This document shows positions 27,390-35,372 of a DNA stretch of 64,000 nt, one piece after another. The notes beneath the pieces were generated by a model, which made no database searches, was not told the origin of the DNA, and saw nothing but the letters and a program-made list of their open reading frames with translations. Origin of the DNA: Hyphomicrobium_A sp963726795 (lineage in GTDB: Bacteria > Pseudomonadota > Alphaproteobacteria > Rhizobiales > Hyphomicrobiaceae); assembly GCA_963726795.1 (NCBI GenBank), contig CAVSDD010000005.1, positions 62,001 through 126,000 on the forward strand. Direction: 5' to 3'. A program made the position numbers and the translations under genes. Position 1 is the first letter of the stretch. Each line of letters starts with the position of its first letter.

Positions 27390-27466
27390 TGGTCGGAGCG
27401 GGGAGATTCGAACTCCCGACCCCTTGCTCCCGAAGCAAGTGCGCTACCAGGCTGCGCTACGCTCCG
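27390..27466 (-). tRNA. tRNA-Pro (CGG)
   Basis: 77 nt with encoded CCA. Acceptor CGGAGCG pairs with CGCTCCG (then ACCA), anticodon stem CTTGC/GCAAG encloses TTCGGGA (anticodon CGG), and the T-arm has GGTTCGAATC-type sequence (GAGTTCGAATCTC). All arms fold normally. Confidence 0.97.
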
Positions 27467-27671
27467 CCCGACCGTCAGCCCGAAGGCACAGCGCTGCGAC
27501 GCGGCCTCAAGGGAGGTGCGCCCGGCGAGGCGGCTTTATAGCTGCGGGCAACCGGGGGAGCAAGCACACCCTCGCCGGCGCCGGCATGGGCTTCAGAAAC
27601 CAGTCTTTTGTTGAATTTCGCGAAGCATGAGCCCTACACCTATCGAAGGCCGGCGGAGACGGAGGATTCGC

Positions 27672-28286
27672 ATGAAGGCGGTAATCGCGTCGTCGCTGCT
27701 CGCGATCGGCTTGTTACTGTCGATGGTCGATGCCGGCGCTGCGGCTAGCACCGTCACGGGCTGCAAGGTCGCGGGACGCCATTGCGCGATGCGCTGCCGG
27801 CACAAACCGTACGCCGCGCTTGCGAAGCGCTGTCTCGATGGTTGCAACACGACGCAGGGGAAATGCATCCAGCAGGCTTACAAGGATATCGAGCTTGGCA
27901 AAGTCCCTCCACCCATCGGCGACGGCGCCGCGAGGCCGGGACCGCGCCAGTCCGAAGAGGACAAGAAGAACGCCGAGATGGGCAGGACGACCCCGCCCTC
28001 GGGAGGGGGCACGGCGGGATCGCGTCAGTCTGAAGAGGACAAAAAGAACATCGAGCTTGGCAAGACGGTGCCACCTAGCGGAGGCGGCAACACACCGTCC
28101 CCATCGCGCCAGTCGGAAGAAGACAAGAAGAACGCCGAGATGGGCAAGACAACGCCGCGGGCCGGGCGCCCCGGCAGCTCGCATCCGCTGCCGTGTGCGT
28201 CCTGGCAAGTTCGCTATTCGAATGGCACGTGCGGATGTCCCTCGGGGATGAGGGGTTCTAAGTGCGAGGAAATCATCCTGCACTAG
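27672..28286 (+). CDS. secreted protein with three ~23-residue repeats and Cys-rich ends
   Basis: 204 aa. A signal peptide MKAVIASSLLAIGLLLSMVD follows ribosome binding site GGAGGA. The first mature part has paired Cys (GCKVAGRHCAMRC, RCLDGCNTTQGKC). Three near-identical units follow, each built on RQSEEDKKNAEMGKTTPP with a Gly/Pro-rich joint. The C-terminus is a small Cys-rich EGF-like knot (CASWQVRYSNGTCGCPSGMR). No family is recognised. The build suggests an extracellular or periplasmic protein with a flexible charged spacer. It is the first gene of the accessory island. Confidence 0.7.
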   Translation: MKAVIASSLLAIGLLLSMVDAGAAASTVTGCKVAGRHCAMRCRHKPYAALAKRCLDGCNTTQGKCIQQAYKDIELGKVPPPIGDGAARPGPRQSEEDKKNAEMGRTTPPSGGGTAGSRQSEEDKKNIELGKTVPPSGGGNTPSPSRQSEEDKKNAEMGKTTPRAGRPGSSHPLPCASWQVRYSNGTCGCPSGMRGSKCEEIILH

Positions 28287-28329
28287 GCGCTTGTGATCGC
28301 GTGCAAAAATTCTGCAGCTAGCGGTGGCG

Positions 28330-28354
28330 GGAACCGGGCTTCTGCCCCCGCGTT
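28330..28354 (+). promoter_or_regulatory. EcfG-type promoter, GGAAC-N16-CGTT
   Basis: Exact match to the general-stress sigma (EcfG/RpoE2) consensus: GGAAC at 28330-28334 and CGTT at 28351-28354. It lies in intergenic DNA, 11 bp before an ATG (28365). The nearest confident gene on this strand is at 28752, which also has its own match. Confidence 0.6.
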
Positions 28355-28364
28355 TTGTCGCTAG

Positions 28365-28574
28365 ATGACCATACCACCTGAAGCCGAGCCGGAGCACTTC
28401 GTGCACGATGGTTTCGAGCGCGAAGTATCTCCCGCAGTTGAAGCGACCGTCGATCCGGCGGCTGCCACAACCCGCTTCCTTAGATACCGTACTTTAGTCG
28501 AGCAGCGATGCGGCGCACGTTCGCGGTCGACCGACAAGTTCATGCCGCGCCAGCCCCAAAAAATCGCCCCCTGA
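28365..28574 (+). CDS. possible small stress protein (69 aa), unrecognised
   Basis: Open frame MTIPPEAEPEHFVHDGFE... starting 11 bp after the -10 element of the promoter at 28330, so its mRNA would be nearly leaderless. No ribosome binding site and no family match are seen. It is listed because of the promoter. Alternatively 28287-28751 is a gene-free leader of the next gene. Confidence 0.25.
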   Translation: MTIPPEAEPEHFVHDGFEREVSPAVEATVDPAAATTRFLRYRTLVEQRCGARSRSTDKFMPRQPQKIAP

Positions 28575-28670
28575 CGCCCTCAGCTTCAGAGTCATCTTCG
28601 ATTGCAATCAATTATTGATGATGAAATTCGCGGAGTGCGGCGTCGCGCGCGCCGTGCCGATCGCGGCAGG

Positions 28671-28695
28671 GGAACGCCCCAGGCGGCATCACGTT
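28671..28695 (+). promoter_or_regulatory. EcfG-type promoter of the DUF1772-like gene, GGAAC-N16-CGTT
   Basis: GGAAC 28671-28675 and CGTT 28692-28695, 56 bp before the ATG at 28752; exact consensus. Confidence 0.7.
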
Positions 28696-28751
28696 CTAGT
28701 GGGCGGAGTTGCGTAGTCGGGACGGGGCTTGTCCTGCAAAGAGGCGTAAAA

Positions 28752-29357
28752 ATGCGACACGAACGAATTTGGCACGCCGACAGAACCGGCCTCCCCACTC
28801 TGCAAGCGTTGGCGGTTATCTCGGTTGCGTTGTTGCTCGTGCCGACGGGCGCTCACATCTTCGAGATGCCAAATAAGCTCGCTCTGGCACCACAAGACTA
28901 TCTGACCGTGCAGAAGATCTATCGGGGCTGGGACCTGTTCGGCTTCGTGATCGCAGCCTCGCTGCTCGCCACAGCGGCGCATGCCTATTTCGTTCGCTCC
29001 AATCGTGAAAGCCTTCAGTGGTCGCTGCTGGCGTTGATCGGCATCGTCTGCACGCAGCTCTTGTTCTTGACGCTCATCTACCCGCTCAACGAGCTCACGC
29101 AAAATTGGAGCGTCTTGCCGTCCGATTTTGAAAACGCTCGTCGCCAATGGGAGTATGCCCACGGCGCCTGCTTTGCTCTCAATCTGATGTCTCTTGGCGC
29201 GATCATTGCGTCGGTTCAATCGAGCCGCCCTGTGCTCAGCGTCGGCATCATGGATGCTCTCGCTGAAAATATCCGGGTGCGTGCCGCGCGGGCGCGCGCC
29301 CTCGGTATGCAAGAGGCGCATGCCCCGGATCATTCACAGCTGCGCCGGGCTAGCTAG
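28752..29357 (+). CDS. DUF1772-like four-helix membrane protein
   Basis: 201 aa from ATG 28752, preceded by AGAGG. Four hydrophobic helices (ALAVISVALLLVPTGAHIFE, LFGFVIAASLLATAAHAYF, SLLALIGIVCTQLLFLTLIY, ACFALNLMSLGAIIASV) with the family-like polar sites GAHIFEMPNK and YRGWDLFG after helix 1 and NxxxxNW in the third loop. These features resemble DUF1772/anthrone-oxygenase-like proteins, which is a tentative match. An exact general-stress promoter lies upstream. Confidence 0.65.
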   Translation: MRHERIWHADRTGLPTLQALAVISVALLLVPTGAHIFEMPNKLALAPQDYLTVQKIYRGWDLFGFVIAASLLATAAHAYFVRSNRESLQWSLLALIGIVCTQLLFLTLIYPLNELTQNWSVLPSDFENARRQWEYAHGACFALNLMSLGAIIASVQSSRPVLSVGIMDALAENIRVRAARARALGMQEAHAPDHSQLRRAS

Positions 29358-29397
29358 ACGAAGCAAATCGACTTCGCGCCGATTCCTCTCACGTAGG

Positions 29398-29423
29398 GGA
29401 ACTCCGCACCTTGTAGCCACGTT
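29398..29423 (+). promoter_or_regulatory. EcfG-type promoter of topoisomerase IB gene, GGAAC-N17-CGTT
   Basis: GGAAC 29398-29402 and CGTT 29420-29423, 44 bp before the topoisomerase ATG; exact consensus. Confidence 0.75.
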
Positions 29424-29467
29424 GCCGTGCCGGACCCTCACGAGCAAAAATCCTTGCCCTGCAGCGG

Positions 29468-30535
29468 ATGGCCAGTGACTTGATGCTTACCGAAACTCAC
29501 CACCCGTCTGAGTCAGCAAAACGCACGTCGCACGGCGGCACCAAGCCGGCGAGGCTGCGGCGCGTGAAGCGCGGCTCGTTGACGATCGTGCGGGAGAAGG
29601 CGGACGGCACCCCGGTCTACCTTCACAAGAACGGTCGTGAGGTTGGTGAGTCGCATCGCGAGCGAATAGAGAAACTCGCCATCCCCCCTGCGTGGACGGA
29701 CGTCGCAATCGCAGTAGACCCGCGCGCGCACTTGCAAGCTGTCGGCTACGACGAGGCCGGCCGCTGCCAGTATCTTTATCATCCAGATTGGGTCGAAGTG
29801 CGCGATCGGCGCAAGCTTCGCCGTTTGATGTGCTTTGCTGAGGTTTTGCCAAAACTGCGCGTGGGCACGCGCAAGGAGCTGCGCAGGCGCACTCCCGACT
29901 GCGAATTCGCAATGGCAGTCGCGATCACGCTGCTCGATACGTGTGCAATCCGCGCCGGCCACGAGGAATACGCACGCGCCTCCGGTGGACGCGGCTGCGC
30001 AACTCTGCGGAAGGGTAACGTGATCGTCTCCGATGAGGGAATGACGCTGTCGTTTCGCGGCAAGGGTGGAAAGCGTGTCGAGAAGGCGCTCGCAGATCAG
30101 ACGCTGATCCGCGCAATCAACCTGCTGCTCACGTTGCCGGGCCCACGCCTGCTGCAGTACGTTGACGAGGATGGTTCTGTTCGGCCGCTGACGGCAGCGG
30201 CGGTCAATCGCGGGATCAGGAAGCTCACCGGGGTGCAGATATCGGCCAAGGACTTCCGCATGTTCTCCGCCTCGGCGCTCGCTTTCGCGTGCCTGTTCGA
30301 GCAGGCCGGGGCAGAGGACGTTCGTCCTGCGAGCGAGGTGAAATCCGCGATGAGCGACGTTGCCGAACTGCTCGTCAACACGCCGACGGTTACGCGCACT
30401 AGCTACGTGCCGAGTGTGCTTGTCGCGAGCTTTCTTGCTCAACGCCCCATCGAGAGCCTGTTCAAGGGACGTCCGATGAATGGCATGAGCCGGTCGGAAG
30501 CGGCGCTCGTCCGGTTCCTGCGCCGCGTGGCCTAG
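29468..30535 (+). CDS. DNA topoisomerase IB (poxvirus-like bacterial type)
   Basis: 355 aa; relaxes supercoils through a 3'-phosphotyrosyl intermediate without ATP. N-terminal domain with IPPAWTDVAIAVDPRAHLQA and DEAGRCQYLYHPDW; the catalytic domain has FRGKGGK (Lys), KDFR (Arg264) and nucleophile Tyr313 in NTPTVTRTSYVPS. It departs from common members at KDFRMFSAS (usually KDFRTWAGT) and IRAGHEEYA (usually RVGNEEYA), so it belongs to a divergent branch. Preceded by an exact general-stress promoter, which suggests stress-induced DNA topology control. Confidence 0.88.
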   Translation: MASDLMLTETHHPSESAKRTSHGGTKPARLRRVKRGSLTIVREKADGTPVYLHKNGREVGESHRERIEKLAIPPAWTDVAIAVDPRAHLQAVGYDEAGRCQYLYHPDWVEVRDRRKLRRLMCFAEVLPKLRVGTRKELRRRTPDCEFAMAVAITLLDTCAIRAGHEEYARASGGRGCATLRKGNVIVSDEGMTLSFRGKGGKRVEKALADQTLIRAINLLLTLPGPRLLQYVDEDGSVRPLTAAAVNRGIRKLTGVQISAKDFRMFSASALAFACLFEQAGAEDVRPASEVKSAMSDVAELLVNTPTVTRTSYVPSVLVASFLAQRPIESLFKGRPMNGMSRSEAALVRFLRRVA

Positions 30536-30703
30536 CCGCCGCGCTCCGCCAAAAATCTTGCCCCCGGAGCTGAATTAGCGCTGCCTAATGGGTGCGCGGG
30601 TTGCGCGCAGGCCCAATAATCGGCACTCTTTTTGAGTCTTGGTCTAGAGGCCACGCGGCTGGGCGGAGTTTCCGTACGCGCGAGCTTCCAACGGGGATGG
30701 GGA

Positions 30704-31742
30704 ATGTCGGCAGCCTATGAAATGGCGCCGCGGCATCGCTGCGGACTTGGTGCTTCGGCTCTGAGCGTCGCGCTTTTTCTTCTGCTGATCGCGGCTGGTG
30801 TTCCGGTACGCGCCGCCGGCGCGGTGAGCCTCTATGGTCCCTTCGGTCCGGAATCTTCCGCGCATGCGTGAGCAGCTGTGGATCGTTCCCAGCGGCGATC
30901 CCGCCCGCGTTCTGCGCGCGACCGTTTTTCGTCCAGACGATGCTCCGGGCCAGAGCGCGCGGCGCCGCCCGCTGGTGGTCATCAATCATGGAACATCGGA
31001 ATCGACGCGCATGTCCGTCTCGATGCCGGTCTTCTACTGGCTTTCACGCTGGTTCGTCGAACGCGGGTATGTCGTCATCCTGCCGCAACGGCGTGGACAC
31101 GGCGCTACCGGCGGCACGCTCGCCGAGGACGTGGGTACGTGCGCACGGCCTGCTCACGACCTAGCGGGACGCATCGCCGCCGACGACGTCGAGGCCGTTG
31201 TCGACTACATGGCGAAGCAGCCGTTCGCTGCACAGGGCGAAACCGTCGTCGTTGGCGTCTCGACCGGCGGCTGGGCTTCTCTCGCGCTTGCTGCACGCAA
31301 CCCTGCAAATGTTCGAGCGGTGGTCAACTTCGCTGGCGGTCGCGGCGGTCATGCCGGCGGTCGCGCGAACGCTGTCTGTGGCAAGAAAGAGCTCATCGAC
31401 TCCGCAGCCACATATGGCAAGTCGGCGCGGGTTCCCACGATCTGGTTTTATTCGCGCAACGATAGCTACTTTGATCCCGAGCTCGCCGGGGCGATGGCAA
31501 CCGCGTGGAACCACGCCGGTGGTAGCGCGTCGCTGCACGTGCTTGCCGCGTATGGCGAGGATGGCCACGACATTGCCGAGGATCAGGCCGGCTGGAGTCT
31601 GTGGGGCAAATCGCTGGAGACGTTTCTCGAGGACATTGTGGGGACGCCGGTCGCGGAGAGCACCAGCGCGCGCCCGTCAACTACAGCCTCGATTGCGCCC
31701 GCAACAGGGGCGGGGCAGGGAGAAAGCCCGCGCGCGCCTTAG
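30704..31742 (+). CDS. secreted alpha/beta hydrolase, one frameshift after the signal peptide
   Basis: The signal region MSAAYEMAPRHRCGLGASAL plus hydrophobic core reads to SLYGPFGPES in one frame. The mature enzyme starts in the next frame (MREQLWIVPSGDPARVLRAT). Removing one T near 30853 (TCTTCC) joins them. The hydrolase has the oxyanion region VINHGTS, nucleophile elbow GVSTGG, acid NDSYFDP and a late His in GEDGHD. Likely a periplasmic dienelactone-hydrolase/peptidase-like enzyme of unknown substrate. The ~55-aa tail is low-complexity. Confidence 0.7.
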
Positions 31743-31767
31743 CTTATGCCGTCAGCGGCCACCCTGG

Positions 31768-31792
31768 GGAACCCCTCGGTATGACAGCCGTT
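31768..31792 (+). promoter_or_regulatory. EcfG-type promoter of the NepR-like gene, GGAAC-N16-CGTT
   Basis: GGAAC 31768-31772 and CGTT 31789-31792, 45 bp before the GTG start; exact consensus. Confidence 0.75.
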
Positions 31793-31837
31793 CAATCTGC
31801 ATAGGAACCACCAAACCCGCTGCAAGGAGACTGTAGG

Positions 31838-32017
31838 GTGCGAGAGAACGACGTCACAAAGCGATTCGGGGTCGAGTTTCGCAAGGCCACCCGTCAGCTT
31901 GTGAACGATATCGTTCCCGAGCCGATGTTGACCTTGCTGGCCGAGTTGCAGGCAGCGGAGCGCGGCCCTAATCGAGTGGTGCAAGACGTGTCGGCACATC
32001 AGCAGCAATCCAGATAA
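31838..32017 (+). CDS. NepR-like anti-sigma factor (59 aa)
   Basis: GTG start 8 bases after AAGGAG. The core FGVEFRKATRQLVNDIVPEP continuing MLTLLAELQAAERG follows the NepR pattern of two helices joined by a VP turn (for comparison, rhizobial NepR: ...GLVSDDVPDRFADLLSQLEQAE). NepR binds the general-stress sigma factor EcfG and is removed by phosphorylated PhyR. Neither phyR nor ecfG is adjacent, so this is an orphan paralogue. The exact EcfG promoter in front fits feedback control. The assignment rests on a short motif; another small regulator is possible. Confidence 0.55.
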   Translation: MRENDVTKRFGVEFRKATRQLVNDIVPEPMLTLLAELQAAERGPNRVVQDVSAHQQQSR

Positions 32018-32369
32018 CAAACTCAAATTTGCGCTCGCCTCCGTGCGACGTATTTGCACACTTTGCCATGCGCTCTGTCGATCCGAGCGTTGCACCCAGT
32101 TCGCAGCTCTTTGCGCTTACGCCCTAGTTTAACTGTTTCACGATGGACATGAGCAGCGCTGTTACTCGCGCGTAATGAAACGGGATCCCGCGCACGGCGA
32201 CGAAACCCATTGTCGCCCCATTCCTTGCCTACCCAACCGCCCCTGTTGAGGGGGCGGGGCGCGCAAGACGCCCACCTTCAAACATCACTCACCATCGCAC
32301 GACGCACCTAGCTCCCGGCCGGGTGGAGGGTGATCTTTGCCGTGCGCATGATTTTGAGGGCACGCCGAT
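32018..32369. other. intergenic stretch
   Basis: No supported gene. A GC hairpin (CGCCCCTGTTGAGGGGGCG, near 32238-32256) without a T-tract is visible; it might end transcription of the NepR-like gene. Confidence 0.35.
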
Positions 32370-33863
32370 ATGGCAACCAAGATTTCTAGGCAGACGTCCA
32401 ACAGCGTCCAACCGGCGTTCGCAGTCGATAGACGCTCGCTGATACTGGCAGGCCTCGGACTGATGGCGGGCGGTACGCCGTTGCTGGTCGCCGCCGAGCG
32501 TTCTGCTCGCGACCACGCTATTGCCGATCCGCTTGGCGGCGAAGATTCACTCATTGCCGACGTGCAGCACCGCACGTTCCGGTACTTCTGGGAAACCACC
32601 AACCCAGATACGGGCCTTGCCGTCGATCGCTATCCCTCCCGATCTCCGGCCAGCATTGCCGCCATCGGATTTGCTCTGACGGCCTATCCCATCGGGGTCA
32701 AGCGCGGCTACATCACGCGTGCTCAAGCCGTCGAGCGGGTTCTGACCACACTGAGATTTCTCGATTCCGCTCCACAAGGACCGGCACGTGAGGGCGTCGC
32801 CGGCTACAAGGGCTTTTTCTACCACTACCTCAACCCCGTCACCGGAACGCGGGCCGCCGAGTCGGAGCTATCGACCGTCGACACAGCACTGCTGCTCGGC
32901 GGCGTGCTGTTCTGCCAGGCATACTTTGACCGCGAAGCCGGTCCGGAGGCCGAAATCCGCCGGCTCGCCGAGGCTATCTACAGCCGGGTAGATTGGCGCT
33001 GGGCACAGGTTCGCTCGCCCGCGATTTGCCACGGCTGGACCCCGGAAGCGGGTTTCCTCGAGTTTGACTGGCGCGGCTATAACGAAGCTATGATCGTCTA
33101 CCTGCTTGCGCTCGGCTCACCGACGCATGCCGTCGATGCCAGCGCGTGGGAGGCGTGGACGAGCACGTATGATGGCTCGTGGAACTCTGATTTCGGCTTG
33201 CCTCATCTGGCGTTCGCCCCGCTTTTTGGCCATCAGTATTGTCAGACCTGGGTCGATTTCCGTGGATTGCAGGACGCGTATCTGCGTGCACGCGGCATCG
33301 ACTATTTCGAAAACAATCGCCGTGCGGTTTACGCGCAACGTGCCTATGCCGTCGCCAACCCGCACGGCTGGAAGGACTACGGCGTTGACGTTTGGGGCGT
33401 GACAGCCTCGGATGGGCCCGCCGACGTAACCTGCGACTACGACGGAAAGCCTCGGCTATTTCGCGCTTATTTTGCGCGGGGTGCAGCCGAGCACGGATAC
33501 GATGATGGTACGCTCGCCCCAACGGCGCTGATCGCCTCGATTGCGTTCGCTCCAGAGATTGTGCTCCCCGCGTTGCGGGAGGTAACGCACCGCTTTGGCG
33601 CGCACATCTATTCCGACTACGGGTTTCTCGACGCGTTCAACCCGAGCTTCAACTACAACGGCCCGCTCCAGCACGGCCGCTGCATCCCCGGCTTTGGATG
33701 GGTCGCCAGCGATTATCTGGGAATAGACCAAGGTCCGATCGTTGCGATGATCGAAAACCACCGCTCCGGGCTCATCTGGAAAGCCATGCGCAACAGCGTA
33801 CCCTTGCGGCGGGGACTGCAAAGGGCCGGGTTTACCGGTGGTTGGCTGGGCGCGTCGGCGTGA
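32370..33863 (+). CDS. glucoamylase-family (GH144-like) protein with Tat-type signal
   Basis: 497 aa. N-terminal VDRRSLILAGLGLMAGGTPL is a twin-arginine-type signal, so export of a folded enzyme is likely. The rest is the (alpha/alpha)6 glucoamylase-like domain (Pfam Glycoamylase): RTFRYFWETTNPDTGLAVDR, STVDTALLLGG, EFDWRGYNEAMIVYLLALGSPTH, WGVTASDGP, GFLDAFNP and YLGIDQGPIVAMIENHRSG are typical. The best studied members are endo-beta-1,2-glucanases (GH144), relevant to cyclic glucans of Rhizobiales; substrate inferred only. Normal length. Confidence 0.88.
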   Translation: MATKISRQTSNSVQPAFAVDRRSLILAGLGLMAGGTPLLVAAERSARDHAIADPLGGEDSLIADVQHRTFRYFWETTNPDTGLAVDRYPSRSPASIAAIGFALTAYPIGVKRGYITRAQAVERVLTTLRFLDSAPQGPAREGVAGYKGFFYHYLNPVTGTRAAESELSTVDTALLLGGVLFCQAYFDREAGPEAEIRRLAEAIYSRVDWRWAQVRSPAICHGWTPEAGFLEFDWRGYNEAMIVYLLALGSPTHAVDASAWEAWTSTYDGSWNSDFGLPHLAFAPLFGHQYCQTWVDFRGLQDAYLRARGIDYFENNRRAVYAQRAYAVANPHGWKDYGVDVWGVTASDGPADVTCDYDGKPRLFRAYFARGAAEHGYDDGTLAPTALIASIAFAPEIVLPALREVTHRFGAHIYSDYGFLDAFNPSFNYNGPLQHGRCIPGFGWVASDYLGIDQGPIVAMIENHRSGLIWKAMRNSVPLRRGLQRAGFTGGWLGASA

Positions 33864-33872
33864 GTGTCGGTC

Positions 33873-34226
33873 CTAAGCGGCGCGCCGGTAGCCGCCGGTC
33901 CAAACGATCCGCCTTTTGGCAAGCCCGCGCTTTAACTGACGCCAATCAGTCACGCTGACGATCTTGCGGCCAAAGTGGCGAGGGCTCGCGCGGGACTGGC
34001 CAAGAATTCCGACCTCCGAGCCACCCGTCAACGGTTGGCGCTGGAGCAGCCAAATCTCCAATGCAGTCAGCATACCCGCCACCAAGGCGCCGACGAAAAA
34101 CCCAGCGAACCCCCCAATTCCGCCTCCGACAACGCTTCCGACAAGGATGTTTACGAACGGCAGAAACATCATTCCGGCAAGGACGAGGGTTGCGGCTGTG
34201 TTGGCAATGAAGTCAGCGGACGCCAT
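33873..34226 (-). CDS. small membrane protein, unrecognised
   Basis: 117 aa from ATG 34226 (GGAGATCTA in front). Two hydrophobic segments rich in Gly/Val (ATLVLAGMMFLPFVNILVGS, GGFAGFFVGALVAGMLTALE), then a basic soluble tail with SVTDWRQLKRGLAKRR. The frame is open 49 codons upstream but these look non-coding. Its stop lies 10 bp from the end of the convergent glucoamylase-family gene. Confidence 0.6.
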   Translation of the reverse strand: MASADFIANTAATLVLAGMMFLPFVNILVGSVVGGGIGGFAGFFVGALVAGMLTALEIWLLQRQPLTGGSEVGILGQSRASPRHFGRKIVSVTDWRQLKRGLAKRRIVWTGGYRRAA

Positions 34227-34400
34227 TAGATCTCCCCAACGCAAAAGCGCCTTCCGCCTTCTCGGCGGCTCCCCCAGAATTCGAATCCCCCGGGGAAGTT
34301 CCGGGCGTAGGCCGGCGTCGCGGCAAAATAGAGTCGCGAGTGCTCCAAACGCTGCTATGCAACTCAGAACCACTCGTGAATGCGTCTGACAAGATCGGCC

Positions 34401-34745
34401 TCAGCATCCGACGGACAGCAATTCCTGTACGAGTGCAGGACTGACCGGCTTCTCAGCATAAATATGAGGAACCGACCCGAGCGCGACACTGGTATTGCTA
34501 TGCCCGGAAACGATTATCACCCGCACTCCCGCGCTCTGCAGCGTTTGAGCGACGAGGGCACCGCTATGCCCGTCGGCGAGGTTTAGGTCGACGATGGCGA
34601 TATCAGCATTCAGCGCGCCAGCATCAGCGATCACGTCGGCGGCGCTGCTGTAGACACCATGCACCGAGTGGCCGGCCGCCGCGATGCTTGACGCTAGATC
34701 TGCGGCTAACAGAGCGTCGTCTTCACAGATCAATACGCTAGCCAT
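34401..34745 (-). CDS. single-domain response regulator
   Basis: 114 aa receiver only: acidic residues E8/D9/D10, phosphoacceptor Asp53 in IVDLNLADG, Ser/Thr switch VIIVSGHSN, Lys99 in AEKPVSP. No output domain. An exact EcfG promoter sits 19 bp upstream. Single-domain regulators often modulate the PhyR-NepR-EcfG pathway through HWE/HisKA2 kinases in alphaproteobacteria, so a regulatory loop with the NepR-like gene is a reasonable inference. Confidence 0.9.
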   Translation of the reverse strand: MASVLICEDDALLAADLASSIAAAGHSVHGVYSSAADVIADAGALNADIAIVDLNLADGHSGALVAQTLQSAGVRVIIVSGHSNTSVALGSVPHIYAEKPVSPALVQELLSVGC

Positions 34746-34764
34746 GTTTGTCCTCCGATCGTGT

Positions 34765-34790
34765 AACGCGGAAGGACCTTCTTATGTTCC
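34765..34790 (-). promoter_or_regulatory. EcfG-type promoter of the response regulator gene, GGAAC-N17-CGTT
   Basis: On the minus strand GGAAC lies at 34790-34786 and CGTT at 34768-34765, 19 bp before the ATG; exact consensus. Confidence 0.75.
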
Positions 34791-34913
34791 AATCGGGAGT
34801 AACGAAAAACGTCGATTGACAGAGTGCAGCGCCTGGATGGAACGGCAACTGTCGCGCCGAGTTTCGGTGGAAGATTGAGCGTCAGTTTGGAGCAACTGAG
34901 AAAGGGTTGCGTG

Positions 34914-35117
34914 ATGGCAATCTATGATCGCGGGCTGCCACCTACGGGCAACAAGGACCGCAGTGTGGTTCTTGCCTATCTGGCAATTCTCCTGGTCGCT
35001 CTCGTAATCATTGCGGCCGGCACTACGATGTGGCTTTCGACCGATAACTCGGCAACGAACGTTCTCGCAAGCGATCCCCAGGCGATCTCGCCCGCGGCCC
35101 CAATTAACGCGAATTGA
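34914..35117 (+). CDS. small single-pass membrane protein (67 aa)
   Basis: MAIYDRGLPPTGNKDRSVVL, then one strong hydrophobic helix (AYLAILLVALVIIAAGTTMWL) and a short polar tail. GAGAAAGGG lies upstream. A near-match to the general-stress promoter (GGAAC-N17-GTTT, 34839-34864) precedes it. No family recognised. Confidence 0.55.
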   Translation: MAIYDRGLPPTGNKDRSVVLAYLAILLVALVIIAAGTTMWLSTDNSATNVLASDPQAISPAAPINAN

Positions 35118-35277
35118 GCGCGAGATCGATCAGCGAACCGGTTCTTCCGGCAGCGGCTGCAGCCGTGGCGGCGATTGCAACGATTTCCAGGCCCGCTGCA
35201 CGCGGGGCGGCCTCGGCGTCGAGCGCGATAAGGTGATCGTCCTCGACGATCAAAATTTTCCAGAATCCGCCCTTCAC
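35104..35277 (-). pseudogene. response-regulator receiver relic (57 codons)
   Basis: From a GTG at 35277 the frame reads MKGGFWKILIVEDDHLIALD, then ...AAGLEIVAIAATAAAAA, which is the first beta-alpha-beta of a receiver domain (EDD acidic site and LIALD helix), and then runs into unrelated sequence and a stop. The phosphoacceptor half is missing, so it is a truncated copy. It overlaps the end of the convergent 67-aa gene. Confidence 0.5.
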
Positions 35278-35372
35278 AAGATTCTAGCGCCCATCGGTGA
35301 GGCCGAAATACGCTGCATCGGCCGCGCTACGACCCCCTGGGCGGACGGGTGACAAGCGGTCGAGCGGATTTT

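Noticed and set aside
31502..31526. GGAAC-N16-CGTC inside the alpha/beta hydrolase gene
   Set aside because: Imperfect -10 element and located within coding sequence with no start codon suitably placed downstream.
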